From Anaerococcus lactolyticus ATCC 51172 (lineage in GTDB: Bacteria; Bacillota; Clostridia; Tissierellales; Peptoniphilaceae), in assembly GCF_000156575.1 (NCBI RefSeq), contig NZ_GG666045.1, positions 184,761-248,760 of the forward strand: a DNA stretch of 64,000 nt, given 5' to 3'. Shown here one piece after another: positions 16,976 through 24,774 of this stretch (within the stretch, counting starts at the first letter, position 1; every line of letters starts with the position of its first letter). The notes beneath the pieces were generated by a model. That model was not told where the DNA came from. It made no database searches and worked only from the letters and a program-made list of their open reading frames with translations. The position numbers and the translations under genes were made by a program.

Positions 16976-17776
16976 ATAAAAGAGTTTACAATAAAGAGAT
17001 TTACAAAAAATAAAGCATATTTAAAAACTAAATTTGGGGATGCTGTTATTGATAAGGAGCAAGTAAAAGACCTTAGACAAGACGATAAAGTCGAAGCCTA
17101 CTTATATCGCGACTTAAATGAAGTTCTAAGAGCGAGCAGAGATCTGCCATATAAACCAGGGAAGGTTTATTCTTTAAAAGCAGTAGAAATCACTAAGAAG
17201 GGTGTATACTTTGAAATAAAAGGAGGACATGCTTTTTTACCTTTTGAAGAAAGGACTTATAAGATTATCAAAGATATGGTTTATCCACTATCTTTCAAAG
17301 AAGATGATGGTTATCTCTACCTTACAACAAAAATAAGAGAACTCTTAACAAATGATCATGATTATAAAGAAAATGATGAGGTTAAAGGGAGGATTTATTC
17401 TATAAATAAATCTATAGGTGCCTTTGTAGTTTTAGATGATAAATATGATTCATTAATAAGAATTAAAGAACTTAAGGGTGTATATATTGAAGGTGAAGAG
17501 ATAACTGCTAGGGTCAAAGAAGTAAAAAATGATGGCAAAATCGAACTTACTCTAAGGCAAAGAGCTTATCTAGAAATAGATAATGATAGCGACAAGATAC
17601 TTGATTATTTATATCAAAACGGTGGCTTTGCTGATGTATCTGATAATTCATCACCTGAAAAAATTTTTTCTTATTTTGCGATGAGTAAGTCTGCTTTTAA
17701 AAGAGCAATTGGTCGTTTGTATAAGAATAAGGATATAAAAATTTATAAAAATAGAATCGAATTAAATGAAAGGTAA
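16976..17776 (+). CDS. cvfB: CvfB-type S1 RNA-binding protein with non-canonical start codon
   Basis: About 266 residues. Tandem S1-like domains and a C-terminal winged helix, as in CvfB/YitL: the N-terminal part ends in the FLPFEER block, an S1 repeat runs from VKGRIYSINKSIGAFVV to IELTLRQRAYLE, and the end is a winged helix (ILDYLYQNGGF to IGRLYKNKDIKIY). The frame is open back to a TAA at 16958-16960, but no ATG, GTG or TTG occurs before 17276, which is too late and has no ribosome binding site. AGGAGA (16964-16969) is correctly spaced for ATA at 16976 (6 nt) or ATT at 16973 (3 nt). A parvulin gene follows 2 nt later. RNA regulatory role inferred from the family. Confidence 0.8.
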   Translation: MKEFTIKRFTKNKAYLKTKFGDAVIDKEQVKDLRQDDKVEAYLYRDLNEVLRASRDLPYKPGKVYSLKAVEITKKGVYFEIKGGHAFLPFEERTYKIIKDMVYPLSFKEDDGYLYLTTKIRELLTNDHDYKENDEVKGRIYSINKSIGAFVVLDDKYDSLIRIKELKGVYIEGEEITARVKEVKNDGKIELTLRQRAYLEIDNDSDKILDYLYQNGGFADVSDNSSPEKIFSYFAMSKSAFKRAIGRLYKNKDIKIYKNRIELNER

Positions 17777-17778
17777 AT

Positions 17779-18525
17779 ATGGATAATAACAATAAACTAT
17801 TAGCTGAAGTAAACGGCAAGAAAATTTACAGAAATGATGTGATTTCCTTCATGCACAATATTGAAGGTGGAGCAAGGTTTCAAAATGAAGAAGGTATAAA
17901 GGTTTTAGCTGATGAGATGGTAAACCAAGAGATAATTCTTGCCGATGCTTATAAAAATAAATTAGACGATGAAGATGAGTTTAAAAATGAACTTAAACTT
18001 GTTAAAGATAATATGCTTAAAAATTATGCAATGCATAAGATTTTTGAAGCTGTAAATCCTACTGACGATGATTTAAAAAAATATTATGAAGATAATAAGG
18101 AATTAATTAGTCCTAATAAAACATATACAGCAAGTCATATCTTAGTTGATGATATAGACAAGGCAAATAAAATTTATGAAGAAATTAAATTAGGATTAGA
18201 TTTTAAAGAGGCAGCAAAAAAATATTCTAAAGATCCATCTGCCGCTAGTGGTGGTTCCCTTGGAACCTTTCCTAAGGGTGTAATGGTAAAAGAATTTCAA
18301 GATGGACTTGATAGTTTGGAAATTGGTGAAATATCAAAACCTGTGAAGTCCCAATTTGGATATCATATAATAAAACTTGAAGATATACAAAACGAAGAAC
18401 CAAAAGCTTTTGATGAAGTAAAAGAACAAGTTTACCAAACATATTTAATGGTAAAAAGACAAGAAAAATATTTAGAAAAATTAAAAGAAATCTCAAAAAA
18501 TGCAGAGGTTAAAAAATATTACTAG
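17779..18525 (+). CDS. Parvulin-type peptidyl-prolyl isomerase without signal peptide
   Basis: 248 residues. An N-terminal SurA/PrsA-like helical domain (LAEVNGKKIYRNDV, about 8-110) is followed by a parvulin rotamase domain (about 118-210): TASHILVDD, DPSAASGGSLGTFPKGVMV and FGYHIIKLED. PrsA foldases in Firmicutes are lipoproteins; here the protein starts right at the foldase domain with no signal sequence or lipobox, so it is predicted cytosolic. It lies between cvfB and the PepD-like gene in a tight run. A catalytic isomerase is plausible; clients unknown. Confidence 0.88.
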   Translation: MDNNNKLLAEVNGKKIYRNDVISFMHNIEGGARFQNEEGIKVLADEMVNQEIILADAYKNKLDDEDEFKNELKLVKDNMLKNYAMHKIFEAVNPTDDDLKKYYEDNKELISPNKTYTASHILVDDIDKANKIYEEIKLGLDFKEAAKKYSKDPSAASGGSLGTFPKGVMVKEFQDGLDSLEIGEISKPVKSQFGYHIIKLEDIQNEEPKAFDEVKEQVYQTYLMVKRQEKYLEKLKEISKNAEVKKYY

Positions 18526-18534
18526 GTAGGCCAT

Positions 18535-19923
18535 ATGGCGCATGATTATGGAAATTCAAATTTGAAAAATTATATAGATCAAATCAAGTCGAGTCTTAGT
18601 GCATCTAATAAAAAACCAACTATAGTAGGCACAATTATAAAAGCGGCTGAGGAATCTTCATGCAAGATTATTAAATTAGGACAAACCTTATATATTAAGA
18701 AAGGTGACAACCCTTTGGCCCTTTTTCACTTAAATATTGATAATGCATCAGATGTGCCTTTTAGTATAACTGACTTTGAGGATGAAAATTCTATTGCGAG
18801 TAAAGCTAATTTTAATTTGATTTCATCTGCTATTGTGATTAATAATCTCTTGTTAAATTCAGATAAATCTTTTGATGTCTTAATATCGCATAGCAATATT
18901 CAATCAAATATAGAAGACTATAGCGAAGTAAGCGCTGTCTTAAGAACAAATAATATAATTAACTTAAACTTAAGACAAGCAGATGTAATCGCTGATGAAT
19001 TTTCTAGCCTATTATTATCATTAATAACAGTCCCTGTGAGTAGATTTAAGCCAGAATATCCTTATAAGACTTATAGACTTTCACTAAATAATTTAATGGG
19101 TGGCCATGCTGGAGATAATATTAACAAGGTTAGGAAAAATTCTATTAAAATGATTATAGGATTTTTTAGAAAACTCAAATCAAAAGTTGACATAGAGATG
19201 TTATCTTTTTGTGGAGGGGATAGATACGATAATGTGCCTTCGTCTGCAGAGCTGGAATTTATAATTAATCCAGACTATGAAAGCGACTTGCTAAATGCTT
19301 TTGAGATATTAAAAAATGATGCTATAGAGAAAAATCTCCGTTATGAGCCTGATATGATATTCACATGTGAAGAAGTTGAAAATAAAGAGTTAGCACCAAT
19401 TACTGGTGAATCATTTAATCAACTTGCATCATTTGTTGAATTATGTCCATCTGGACCATTTACGGTTAGCAGCATTGATGATCAGGTTATTTCATCTTCA
19501 AATTTGGCTACTAGCAGAAGCTTAAAGAGAACTATTAATATGATTTTAGTCTTTAGGTCACTAACTGAAGAGGGCATGAGGCAAATGTTAGAAAAAAGTT
19601 CTATAGCTGCAGATATTGCTAATTCTAAGCTTGAAAAGAAATTTTTCATTCCTAGTTGGAAGAATCAAGATAAATCTTTGACAAATGTTTTTAGCAAGGC
19701 TTATAAAGACCTTAACGATAATGATTTGGAGATTATAAGAACACAGTATTCACTTGATTCTAGTCTGGTTTTCAAAAATTTAAATGTGAAGATAGTATCA
19801 TTAGGGGTAAAATATAAGCAAGATGATCAATATTTTTATACTCAGATAGATGAAATTTCAAGAGTGATAAATCTAATTGAACATGTTTTAGAAATACTTA
19901 AAGAAAACAAGGAGAAACAATGA
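18535..19923 (+). CDS. PepD-like (M20C aminoacyl-histidine dipeptidase) homolog lacking metal ligands
   Basis: 462 residues, close to PepD length. Family blocks kept: GGHAGDNINKVRKN (189-202, lid domain), YDNVPSSAELEF (RNAIPrEAeA-like), SSSNLA (320-325), FRSL (340-343) and IPSWKNQDKS (372-381). Catalytic blocks lost: HlDMV reads HLNID (65-69); GADNGIG is replaced near 95-102 (NLISSAIV); the TvdEE general-base motif reads LISHSNIQS; NLDSE reads NLNLR (143-147); and the C-terminal HAGLECG is absent. No metal site remains, so peptidase activity is unlikely. The frame is intact. It overlaps a DUF1292 gene by 4 nt. Retained role unknown. Confidence 0.75.
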   Translation: MAHDYGNSNLKNYIDQIKSSLSASNKKPTIVGTIIKAAEESSCKIIKLGQTLYIKKGDNPLALFHLNIDNASDVPFSITDFEDENSIASKANFNLISSAIVINNLLLNSDKSFDVLISHSNIQSNIEDYSEVSAVLRTNNIINLNLRQADVIADEFSSLLLSLITVPVSRFKPEYPYKTYRLSLNNLMGGHAGDNINKVRKNSIKMIIGFFRKLKSKVDIEMLSFCGGDRYDNVPSSAELEFIINPDYESDLLNAFEILKNDAIEKNLRYEPDMIFTCEEVENKELAPITGESFNQLASFVELCPSGPFTVSSIDDQVISSSNLATSRSLKRTINMILVFRSLTEEGMRQMLEKSSIAADIANSKLEKKFFIPSWKNQDKSLTNVFSKAYKDLNDNDLEIIRTQYSLDSSLVFKNLNVKIVSLGVKYKQDDQYFYTQIDEISRVINLIEHVLEILKENKEKQ

Positions 19924-20264
19924 CAGAAACATTTAATATTCATGGTCATGAGGTAGTATTTAATAAAAATCAAGGCAAGGCAGTAATAGAAATTCAATTA
20001 GGCGAAACAGAAGAAGAATGTATCTTAATAGATATTTTTAGTGTTGATGACAAAGAATATATTGCTTTACTATCTGGTGAATCATCTGAGATTTACTTAT
20101 TTAGATATACTGATATCTATGGTGAAGATAATATTGATTTAACAATGATTGATGATGAAGATGAAGTTGATGAAGTTTTCCATATATTTAGCCATTATTG
20201 GACTGATGATATGATAGATGACTTAATATGTGAGTATGAAGAAGAGGTTAACTCAGAGAAATAA
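19920..20264 (+). CDS. DUF1292 protein (YrzB-like), long form
   Basis: 114 residues, very acidic (dozens of Asp/Glu). The central part shows the DUF1292 pattern: a beta-strand start, DDKEYIALL, then IYLFRYTD and a C-terminal acidic helix with VDEVFHIF. No known activity. It starts ATGA-overlapped with the PepD-like gene and ends 3 nt before a radical SAM gene, so translation is coupled. A second, shorter DUF1292 protein lies at 59779 in the ruvX-fur run. Confidence 0.8.
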   Translation: MTETFNIHGHEVVFNKNQGKAVIEIQLGETEEECILIDIFSVDDKEYIALLSGESSEIYLFRYTDIYGEDNIDLTMIDDEDEVDEVFHIFSHYWTDDMIDDLICEYEEEVNSEK

Positions 20265-20267
20265 AAA

Positions 20268-21218
20268 ATGACCGGAGTTTATTATAAGGTCAGCGACTAT
20301 TATAAGGATACTTATAAGGAAAAAGTATATAAATTACCAATTAAATTGCCTCTAACATGTCCTAATAGAGATGGGGCTTGTGGTTTTGGTGGTTGCATAT
20401 ACTGTTCAGAAACTGGGGGCTCTTATGAAAACCTTGATTCGAGTCTTTCTGTTGAGGAACAACTAAGCAAAAATAGAGACTATATCACAAATAGGTATAA
20501 GGCTAAAAAGTTTATTGCTTATTTTCAAAACTTTTCAAACACGTATATGTCTTTAAATGATTTCAAGTCATATATTAAAGCCTGCGATAAAGACTATATC
20601 GTTGGAGTTTCTATCGCTACTAGAAGTGATTGTATAACTGAAGATAAGCTTAAGTTTTTATATGATTGGAAAAATATAACTGGTATCGATATTACGATAG
20701 AGCTAGGGCTACAAACTGCGAATTATAAAACTCTTAAAATATTAAATAGGGGCGAAAGCCTAGCAGATTTCATTTTAGCTTGCAATCTTATTAATAAGTA
20801 TGACTTTAGAATTTCAACCCATGTAATTTTAGCTTTACCTTGGGATGATATTAATGATACAATAGAGACAGCAAGAATATTAAATGCCTTGAATGTAAAA
20901 GAAGTAAAGATTCATTCACTATTTATAGCGAAAAATACTAAACTTGCTCAAATGTATAATACAGGGCAAATTGTATTGAAAACTAAGGAAGAATATCAGA
21001 AAAATGTTGTTGAATTTTTAAGACATATTGATTCTCGCTGTGCTATAGCTAGACTAGTAGGTAGAGCTCCAGAAGAAGATACGATATTCTGTAATTGGGA
21101 TAGGTCTTGGTGGCTTATTAGAGATGAGATTGTTTCTTTTATGGAAGAAAACTCAATAAAGCAAGGCGACAAAAACAAACAAATAATTTACGAAAAAATA
21201 AAGGGGGATAAATTATGA
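20268..21218 (+). CDS. Radical SAM protein, TIGR01212/YhcC family
   Basis: 316 residues. The N-terminal cluster-binding region has LTCPNRDGACGFGGCIYC, with three cysteines spaced as in the TIGR01212 family for a SAM-bound 4Fe-4S cluster. Downstream: FIAYFQNFSNTY, IELGLQTAN, THVILALPWDD and KIHSLFIAKNT, all typical. The exact reaction is unclear; family members have been linked to RNA or protein modification. It follows DUF1292 by 3 nt and overlaps the P-loop gene by 4 nt. Confidence 0.88.
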   Translation: MTGVYYKVSDYYKDTYKEKVYKLPIKLPLTCPNRDGACGFGGCIYCSETGGSYENLDSSLSVEEQLSKNRDYITNRYKAKKFIAYFQNFSNTYMSLNDFKSYIKACDKDYIVGVSIATRSDCITEDKLKFLYDWKNITGIDITIELGLQTANYKTLKILNRGESLADFILACNLINKYDFRISTHVILALPWDDINDTIETARILNALNVKEVKIHSLFIAKNTKLAQMYNTGQIVLKTKEEYQKNVVEFLRHIDSRCAIARLVGRAPEEDTIFCNWDRSWWLIRDEIVSFMEENSIKQGDKNKQIIYEKIKGDKL

Positions 21219-21643
21219 TTTATTTAGTAGTTGGTGAACAAGGAACAGGAAAAACAAAATATCTTGTGGAAGAAGCTAATCATGAAAAAGAGCTTGGCAA
21301 TTCAAATATTGTATTTGTAGATACTGATGACAGTCAAGTTAGGATTCTAGATCACAAGATTAGGTTAATTAATGCCAAATCTTATAAGATTTCTAATATA
21401 GAGGCATTAATCGGATTTGTATCTGGCATTCTTGCTCGTGATTATGATATAGGAAAGATTTATATTGATGGTATCTATGATGAAGTAAATATAAATGAGG
21501 AAAATATCAAAGATCTAATTGAAAGATTAGATAGTTTATCAGAATATTCTAAATCAGATATTTACCTAGGATTAGATTGGAGAAAAGAAGACGTTCCTCA
21601 AATAGGCCATGCAGAAATAATTGAACTTAAATTAGAGGATTAA
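21215..21643 (+). CDS. Small P-loop NTP-binding protein
   Basis: 142 residues. N-terminal Walker A motif VGEQGTGKTK (6-15) followed by an alternating strand/helix pattern and a possible Walker B strand IYIDGIYDE (about 82-90). Otherwise not recognised; small ATP-binding proteins of this kind occur in Clostridia-like genomes without assigned function. It overlaps the radical SAM gene by 4 nt and is followed by a strong terminator, so it ends the YitT-to-here run. Confidence 0.6.
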   Translation: MIYLVVGEQGTGKTKYLVEEANHEKELGNSNIVFVDTDDSQVRILDHKIRLINAKSYKISNIEALIGFVSGILARDYDIGKIYIDGIYDEVNINEENIKDLIERLDSLSEYSKSDIYLGLDWRKEDVPQIGHAEIIELKLED

Positions 21644-21646
21644 TTT

Positions 21647-21673
21647 AAACCGTCTCTTTGAGACGGTTTTTTA
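21647..21673 (+). terminator. Intrinsic terminator hairpin directly before next start codon
   Basis: A 10-bp stem AAACCGTCTC / GAGACGGTTT with a 3-nt loop and T run. The ATG of the following gene begins at 21676, immediately beyond the T tract, with no Shine-Dalgarno. Confidence 0.88.
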
Positions 21674-21675
21674 TT

Positions 21676-22221
21676 ATGATTATTGAAAAGAAAAAATTAG
21701 ATTTATTTGAAAATTGGAGATTGGAGTCTATTGACTTATTATCTAGTGGAAAAATAAACAAGGATGAGTTTTTAGATAGGAATTATAAGTTTCTAGTAGA
21801 ATTAGGTCTTAAGCCTTTTTCAAATATTAGACAACTTGAGGAAGGTATTTATAACTATCAATACTATAATATAATGGCTAAATTTGCAAATTCAAAGGCT
21901 TTTAAATATCAAAATTTTCCCAAAAAGAAAAAACTTTACTCAAAATTAATTAACGATAGAGAAAATTTTTATTACTTAAAAGATATAGCTACTGAATTTA
22001 TAATAAATCTAGTTGGGTTTGATAATATAGAGTCATATTTTATAAATTTAAATTCAAAAAGACTTACTGGTCAAATTTTTGAAATATCTGTTAAATCCTG
22101 CGATCGACTTATACTCCATTCTAAAAATAAGAAATTATTAAGTATGTTACGAGATGGTAATGCTTTTTGTGAACAAGTGCGTGAATCTCTCATAGATTCT
22201 TATGTAAATAGAAGTTATTAA
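21676..22221 (+). CDS. Unrecognised conserved-looking cytoplasmic protein
   Basis: 181 residues from ATG 21676 (a TTG at 21658 lies inside the hairpin and is rejected). Family not recognised. Mostly helical, basic and aromatic-rich: KKKLDLFENWR at the start, SSGKINKDEFLDRNYKFL (about 24-41), YNYQYYNIMAKFAN, and a C-terminal half with EFIINLVGFDNIESYFI. No membrane helix or signal peptide. Codon use matches its neighbours. The start follows a terminator U-tract with no ribosome binding site. The next gene, a pseudouridine synthase, starts 1 nt after its stop, so the pair is coupled. Confidence 0.6.
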   Translation: MIIEKKKLDLFENWRLESIDLLSSGKINKDEFLDRNYKFLVELGLKPFSNIRQLEEGIYNYQYYNIMAKFANSKAFKYQNFPKKKKLYSKLINDRENFYYLKDIATEFIINLVGFDNIESYFINLNSKRLTGQIFEISVKSCDRLILHSKNKKLLSMLRDGNAFCEQVRESLIDSYVNRSY

Positions 22222-22222
22222 T

Positions 22223-23209
22223 ATGATTGAAATTGTAATTAGTAAAAATCAGGCCAATCAAAGATTTGATAGGTTTTTAAGAAAATATTTTGAAAATGCA
22301 CCCTTATCTGTTATTTCAAAAAATATAAGGAAAAAGAATTTTAAAATCAATGATAAAAGAGCCAAAAATAATGATTTTGTTAATGAAGGTGATATTATTA
22401 AGATGTATATTACCGATGAAAATTATAAAAAATGGCTCACTAAAACTGATTTTAAACCTGTTGATTTCGACTTAGATATCATTTACGAAGATGATAATAT
22501 TTTAATCATGGATAAGAAATGCGGTGAGTTAACCCATGCAGCTAGCAATAAAGATTACGGAAATAACCTTGTAGATAAAATGAATTCTTATTTGTATAAG
22601 ACAGGTTCATTTGATATGTCTGATAGGACCTTCAAACCTGCAGTTGTTAATAGGCTTGATCGTAATACAGCAGGCTTAATAATCGGTGCTAAGAATAGTG
22701 AAACTCTTAGAATTTTGAACGACGCAATTAGGGAAAATAGTATTGACAAGTATTACTTGACTATTGTAGTCGGTAAGGTTAAAAATAATTTTAAAATTGA
22801 TACTTATATTTCTAAAAATGAAAATAAAAATAAGGTAAAAAAATGTGAAGAAGGGAAGAATATTCTTACATATTTTAAACCTTTAGAAACAAATGGAAAA
22901 TTTTCTTTATTAGAATGTAAATTGATTACAGGTAGAACCCATCAAATTAGGTATTCTTTGAAAGAAAATGGAACTCCTATAATAGGTGATAGGAAATACG
23001 GGATTAAATCAATAAATGAAGAAATAAGAAATAAGTTTGGTATTAATAATCAGGTGCTTTTATCTTATAAATTAGTTTTTCCTAATCTTCCAGGCTTAGA
23101 ATACTTAAGTGGTAAGGAATTTCTATCAAAAAAATACGACGATATCATAAAATTAAAAGAAAAAATATGGAAAGCTGAGGTAAATTATGGCAAAAGTAAT
23201 AGGAATTGA
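22223..23209 (+). CDS. RluA-family pseudouridine synthase (RluC/RluD-like)
   Basis: 328 residues. An N-terminal S4 domain (about 11-60, RFDRFLRKYF...GDIIKMYI) is followed by the catalytic RluA domain with NRLDRNTAG (D146 catalytic) and the late LITGRTHQIRYSL block. It is the second RluA-type enzyme in the window; the target rRNA position is uncertain. The start is 1 nt after the preceding gene with no clear ribosome binding site of its own. The glucokinase gene begins inside its last 23 nt. Confidence 0.92.
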   Translation: MIEIVISKNQANQRFDRFLRKYFENAPLSVISKNIRKKNFKINDKRAKNNDFVNEGDIIKMYITDENYKKWLTKTDFKPVDFDLDIIYEDDNILIMDKKCGELTHAASNKDYGNNLVDKMNSYLYKTGSFDMSDRTFKPAVVNRLDRNTAGLIIGAKNSETLRILNDAIRENSIDKYYLTIVVGKVKNNFKIDTYISKNENKNKVKKCEEGKNILTYFKPLETNGKFSLLECKLITGRTHQIRYSLKENGTPIIGDRKYGIKSINEEIRNKFGINNQVLLSYKLVFPNLPGLEYLSGKEFLSKKYDDIIKLKEKIWKAEVNYGKSNRN

Positions 23210-24086
23210 TATAGGTGGGACAAAAATCAATGCCTGCCTAGTAGATGAAAAAGGAAACATTCTTGAAAGACATATGATGGATACTGAAGCAAGCAAGGGA
23301 AGAGATGTTGTTTTAGAAAATATCAAAAAATCAATATATACTCTTTCATATAAAGAAGCAAGTGCTATTGGTATTGGTACACCAGGTTTTATAGATTCAA
23401 AAAACGGCATAGTTACCTTTGCTGGAAATATTAATGGTTGGACAGGTCTAAACCTAAAAGAAGCTATTGGAGAATATTTGGATATTCCTGTATTTGTTGA
23501 AAATGATGCTAATATAGCTCTTGTTGCAGAAAAGTGGATTGGTGCCTGCAAGGATTGTGATAATGTTGTTATGATAACCTTGGGCACAGGTCTAGGTGGA
23601 GCCATAATTACTAAGGATGGTGGTTTATTGTCAGGAGCGCATTTCCAAGGCGCTGAGTTAGGTCATATGATGCTTCATCCAGGTGGAAATTATTGTACTT
23701 GTGGCCAATATGGATGTGCAGAAGCTTACTGCGCAGGTCCTGCTATTAGTGAAGATTACTTCAGACTTACTGGCAAGAGACTTACTGGTAAAGAAATTTT
23801 TTCATTAGTCGATGAAGATGATAAAGCCAAAGAAGTGCTTGAAAATTATCAATCAAATCTTGCTTACTTCTTAACATCTCTTAGAAACATTTTCGATCCA
23901 GAAGCAATTGTAATCGGTGGAGGAATCATAAATTCTAAGGATATATGGTGGGATGGAACAATTGAAAAATTTAAGAATTATTGTAATAAACCATATAACA
24001 TTGATATCAGACCAGCTGAATTTTTAAATGACGCGGGCGTAATTGGCGCTGCAAAGATTGCCTTTGAGAGGATGGATAATGAATAA
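23187..24086 (+). CDS. glcK: ROK-family glucokinase
   Basis: 299 residues. Phosphorylates glucose with ATP to glucose-6-phosphate. N-terminal phosphate-binding IGIDIGGTKINACLVDEKG, catalytic FVENDANIA with GTGLGGAII, and the ROK zinc motif CTCGQYGCAEAYC. The conserved ELGHM block precedes the zinc site, as in Firmicutes GlcK. It overlaps the pseudouridine synthase by 23 nt and the response regulator gene by 8 nt. Glucose released from glycogen by the 1-5.5 kb operon or freed by other enzymes would be a substrate. Cytoplasmic. Confidence 0.92.
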   Translation: MAKVIGIDIGGTKINACLVDEKGNILERHMMDTEASKGRDVVLENIKKSIYTLSYKEASAIGIGTPGFIDSKNGIVTFAGNINGWTGLNLKEAIGEYLDIPVFVENDANIALVAEKWIGACKDCDNVVMITLGTGLGGAIITKDGGLLSGAHFQGAELGHMMLHPGGNYCTCGQYGCAEAYCAGPAISEDYFRLTGKRLTGKEIFSLVDEDDKAKEVLENYQSNLAYFLTSLRNIFDPEAIVIGGGIINSKDIWWDGTIEKFKNYCNKPYNIDIRPAEFLNDAGVIGAAKIAFERMDNE

Positions 24087-24774
24087 TAAAATCTTGATCT
24101 TAGATGATGAAGATCCAATAAGACAATTTATGAAAATTAACCTTGATTATCAAGGTTATCAAACAGTTGAAGCTGCAAGCGGTGAAGAAGCATTAAGAAT
24201 TTTTGACGAAGAGCAACCTGCTGTGGCTATACTAGACATTATGCTTCCTGGTATAAGTGGTTTCGAAGTTTGCGAAAAAATAAGAACTAAGTCACCAATG
24301 ACAGGAATAATAATGGTGTCTGCAAAAAGTCAAGATATAGATAAAATTTTGGGCCTTGAGAAAGGTGCAGATGATTATATAATAAAACCTTTCAATCCTC
24401 AAGAGCTAATATTAAGAGTTAAATCCCTTATGAGGAGAGTAAACTTAAATCCAACAGGTTCTAGTAATGATGATGTTAAAAGCCTTAAAGATGGCCCATT
24501 TACTCTTGATATATATTCAAAGACTTTCTTTAAAGGTGATAAAGAAATTGATGTGACACCAACAGAATTTACAATTCTTGAATATTTCATTAAAAATAAA
24601 GGCAAAGCCATGACTAGGGATGAAATTATGAAAGAAACCTGGGGCGATAATTATAGTAACGATACAAAAATTGTTGATGTGAATATTAGAAGAATTAGAG
24701 CTAAAATTGAGGAGAATCCTGCAAAACCAGAATTTATTGAAACTGTTTGGGGAACTGGATATAGATGGAAATAG
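24079..24774 (+). CDS. OmpR/PhoB-family response regulator
   Basis: 231 residues. Receiver domain (1-118) with acidic pocket DDED (9-12), phosphoacceptor D53 in ILDIMLPG and K103 in IIKPF; C-terminal winged-helix DNA-binding domain (about 130-231) ending TVWGTGYRWK. The start ATG at 24079 overlaps the glcK stop by 8 nt; a longer reading from 24043 is out of family. The cognate histidine kinase overlaps its 3' end by 10 nt. Targets are unknown; the downstream lipoprotein gene is a candidate member of the same system. Confidence 0.93.
   Translation: MNNKILILDDEDPIRQFMKINLDYQGYQTVEAASGEEALRIFDEEQPAVAILDIMLPGISGFEVCEKIRTKSPMTGIIMVSAKSQDIDKILGLEKGADDYIIKPFNPQELILRVKSLMRRVNLNPTGSSNDDVKSLKDGPFTLDIYSKTFFKGDKEIDVTPTEFTILEYFIKNKGKAMTRDEIMKETWGDNYSNDTKIVDVNIRRIRAKIEENPAKPEFIETVWGTGYRWK

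Noticed and set aside
17276..17776. A shorter CvfB starting at the first ATG
   Set aside because: There is no ribosome binding site before 17276, and the 100 upstream in-frame codons have clear CvfB-like protein sequence.
23153..23605. A 150-codon open frame antisense to the glucokinase gene
   Set aside because: A reverse-strand shadow of the ROK gene; no family resemblance or start signal.
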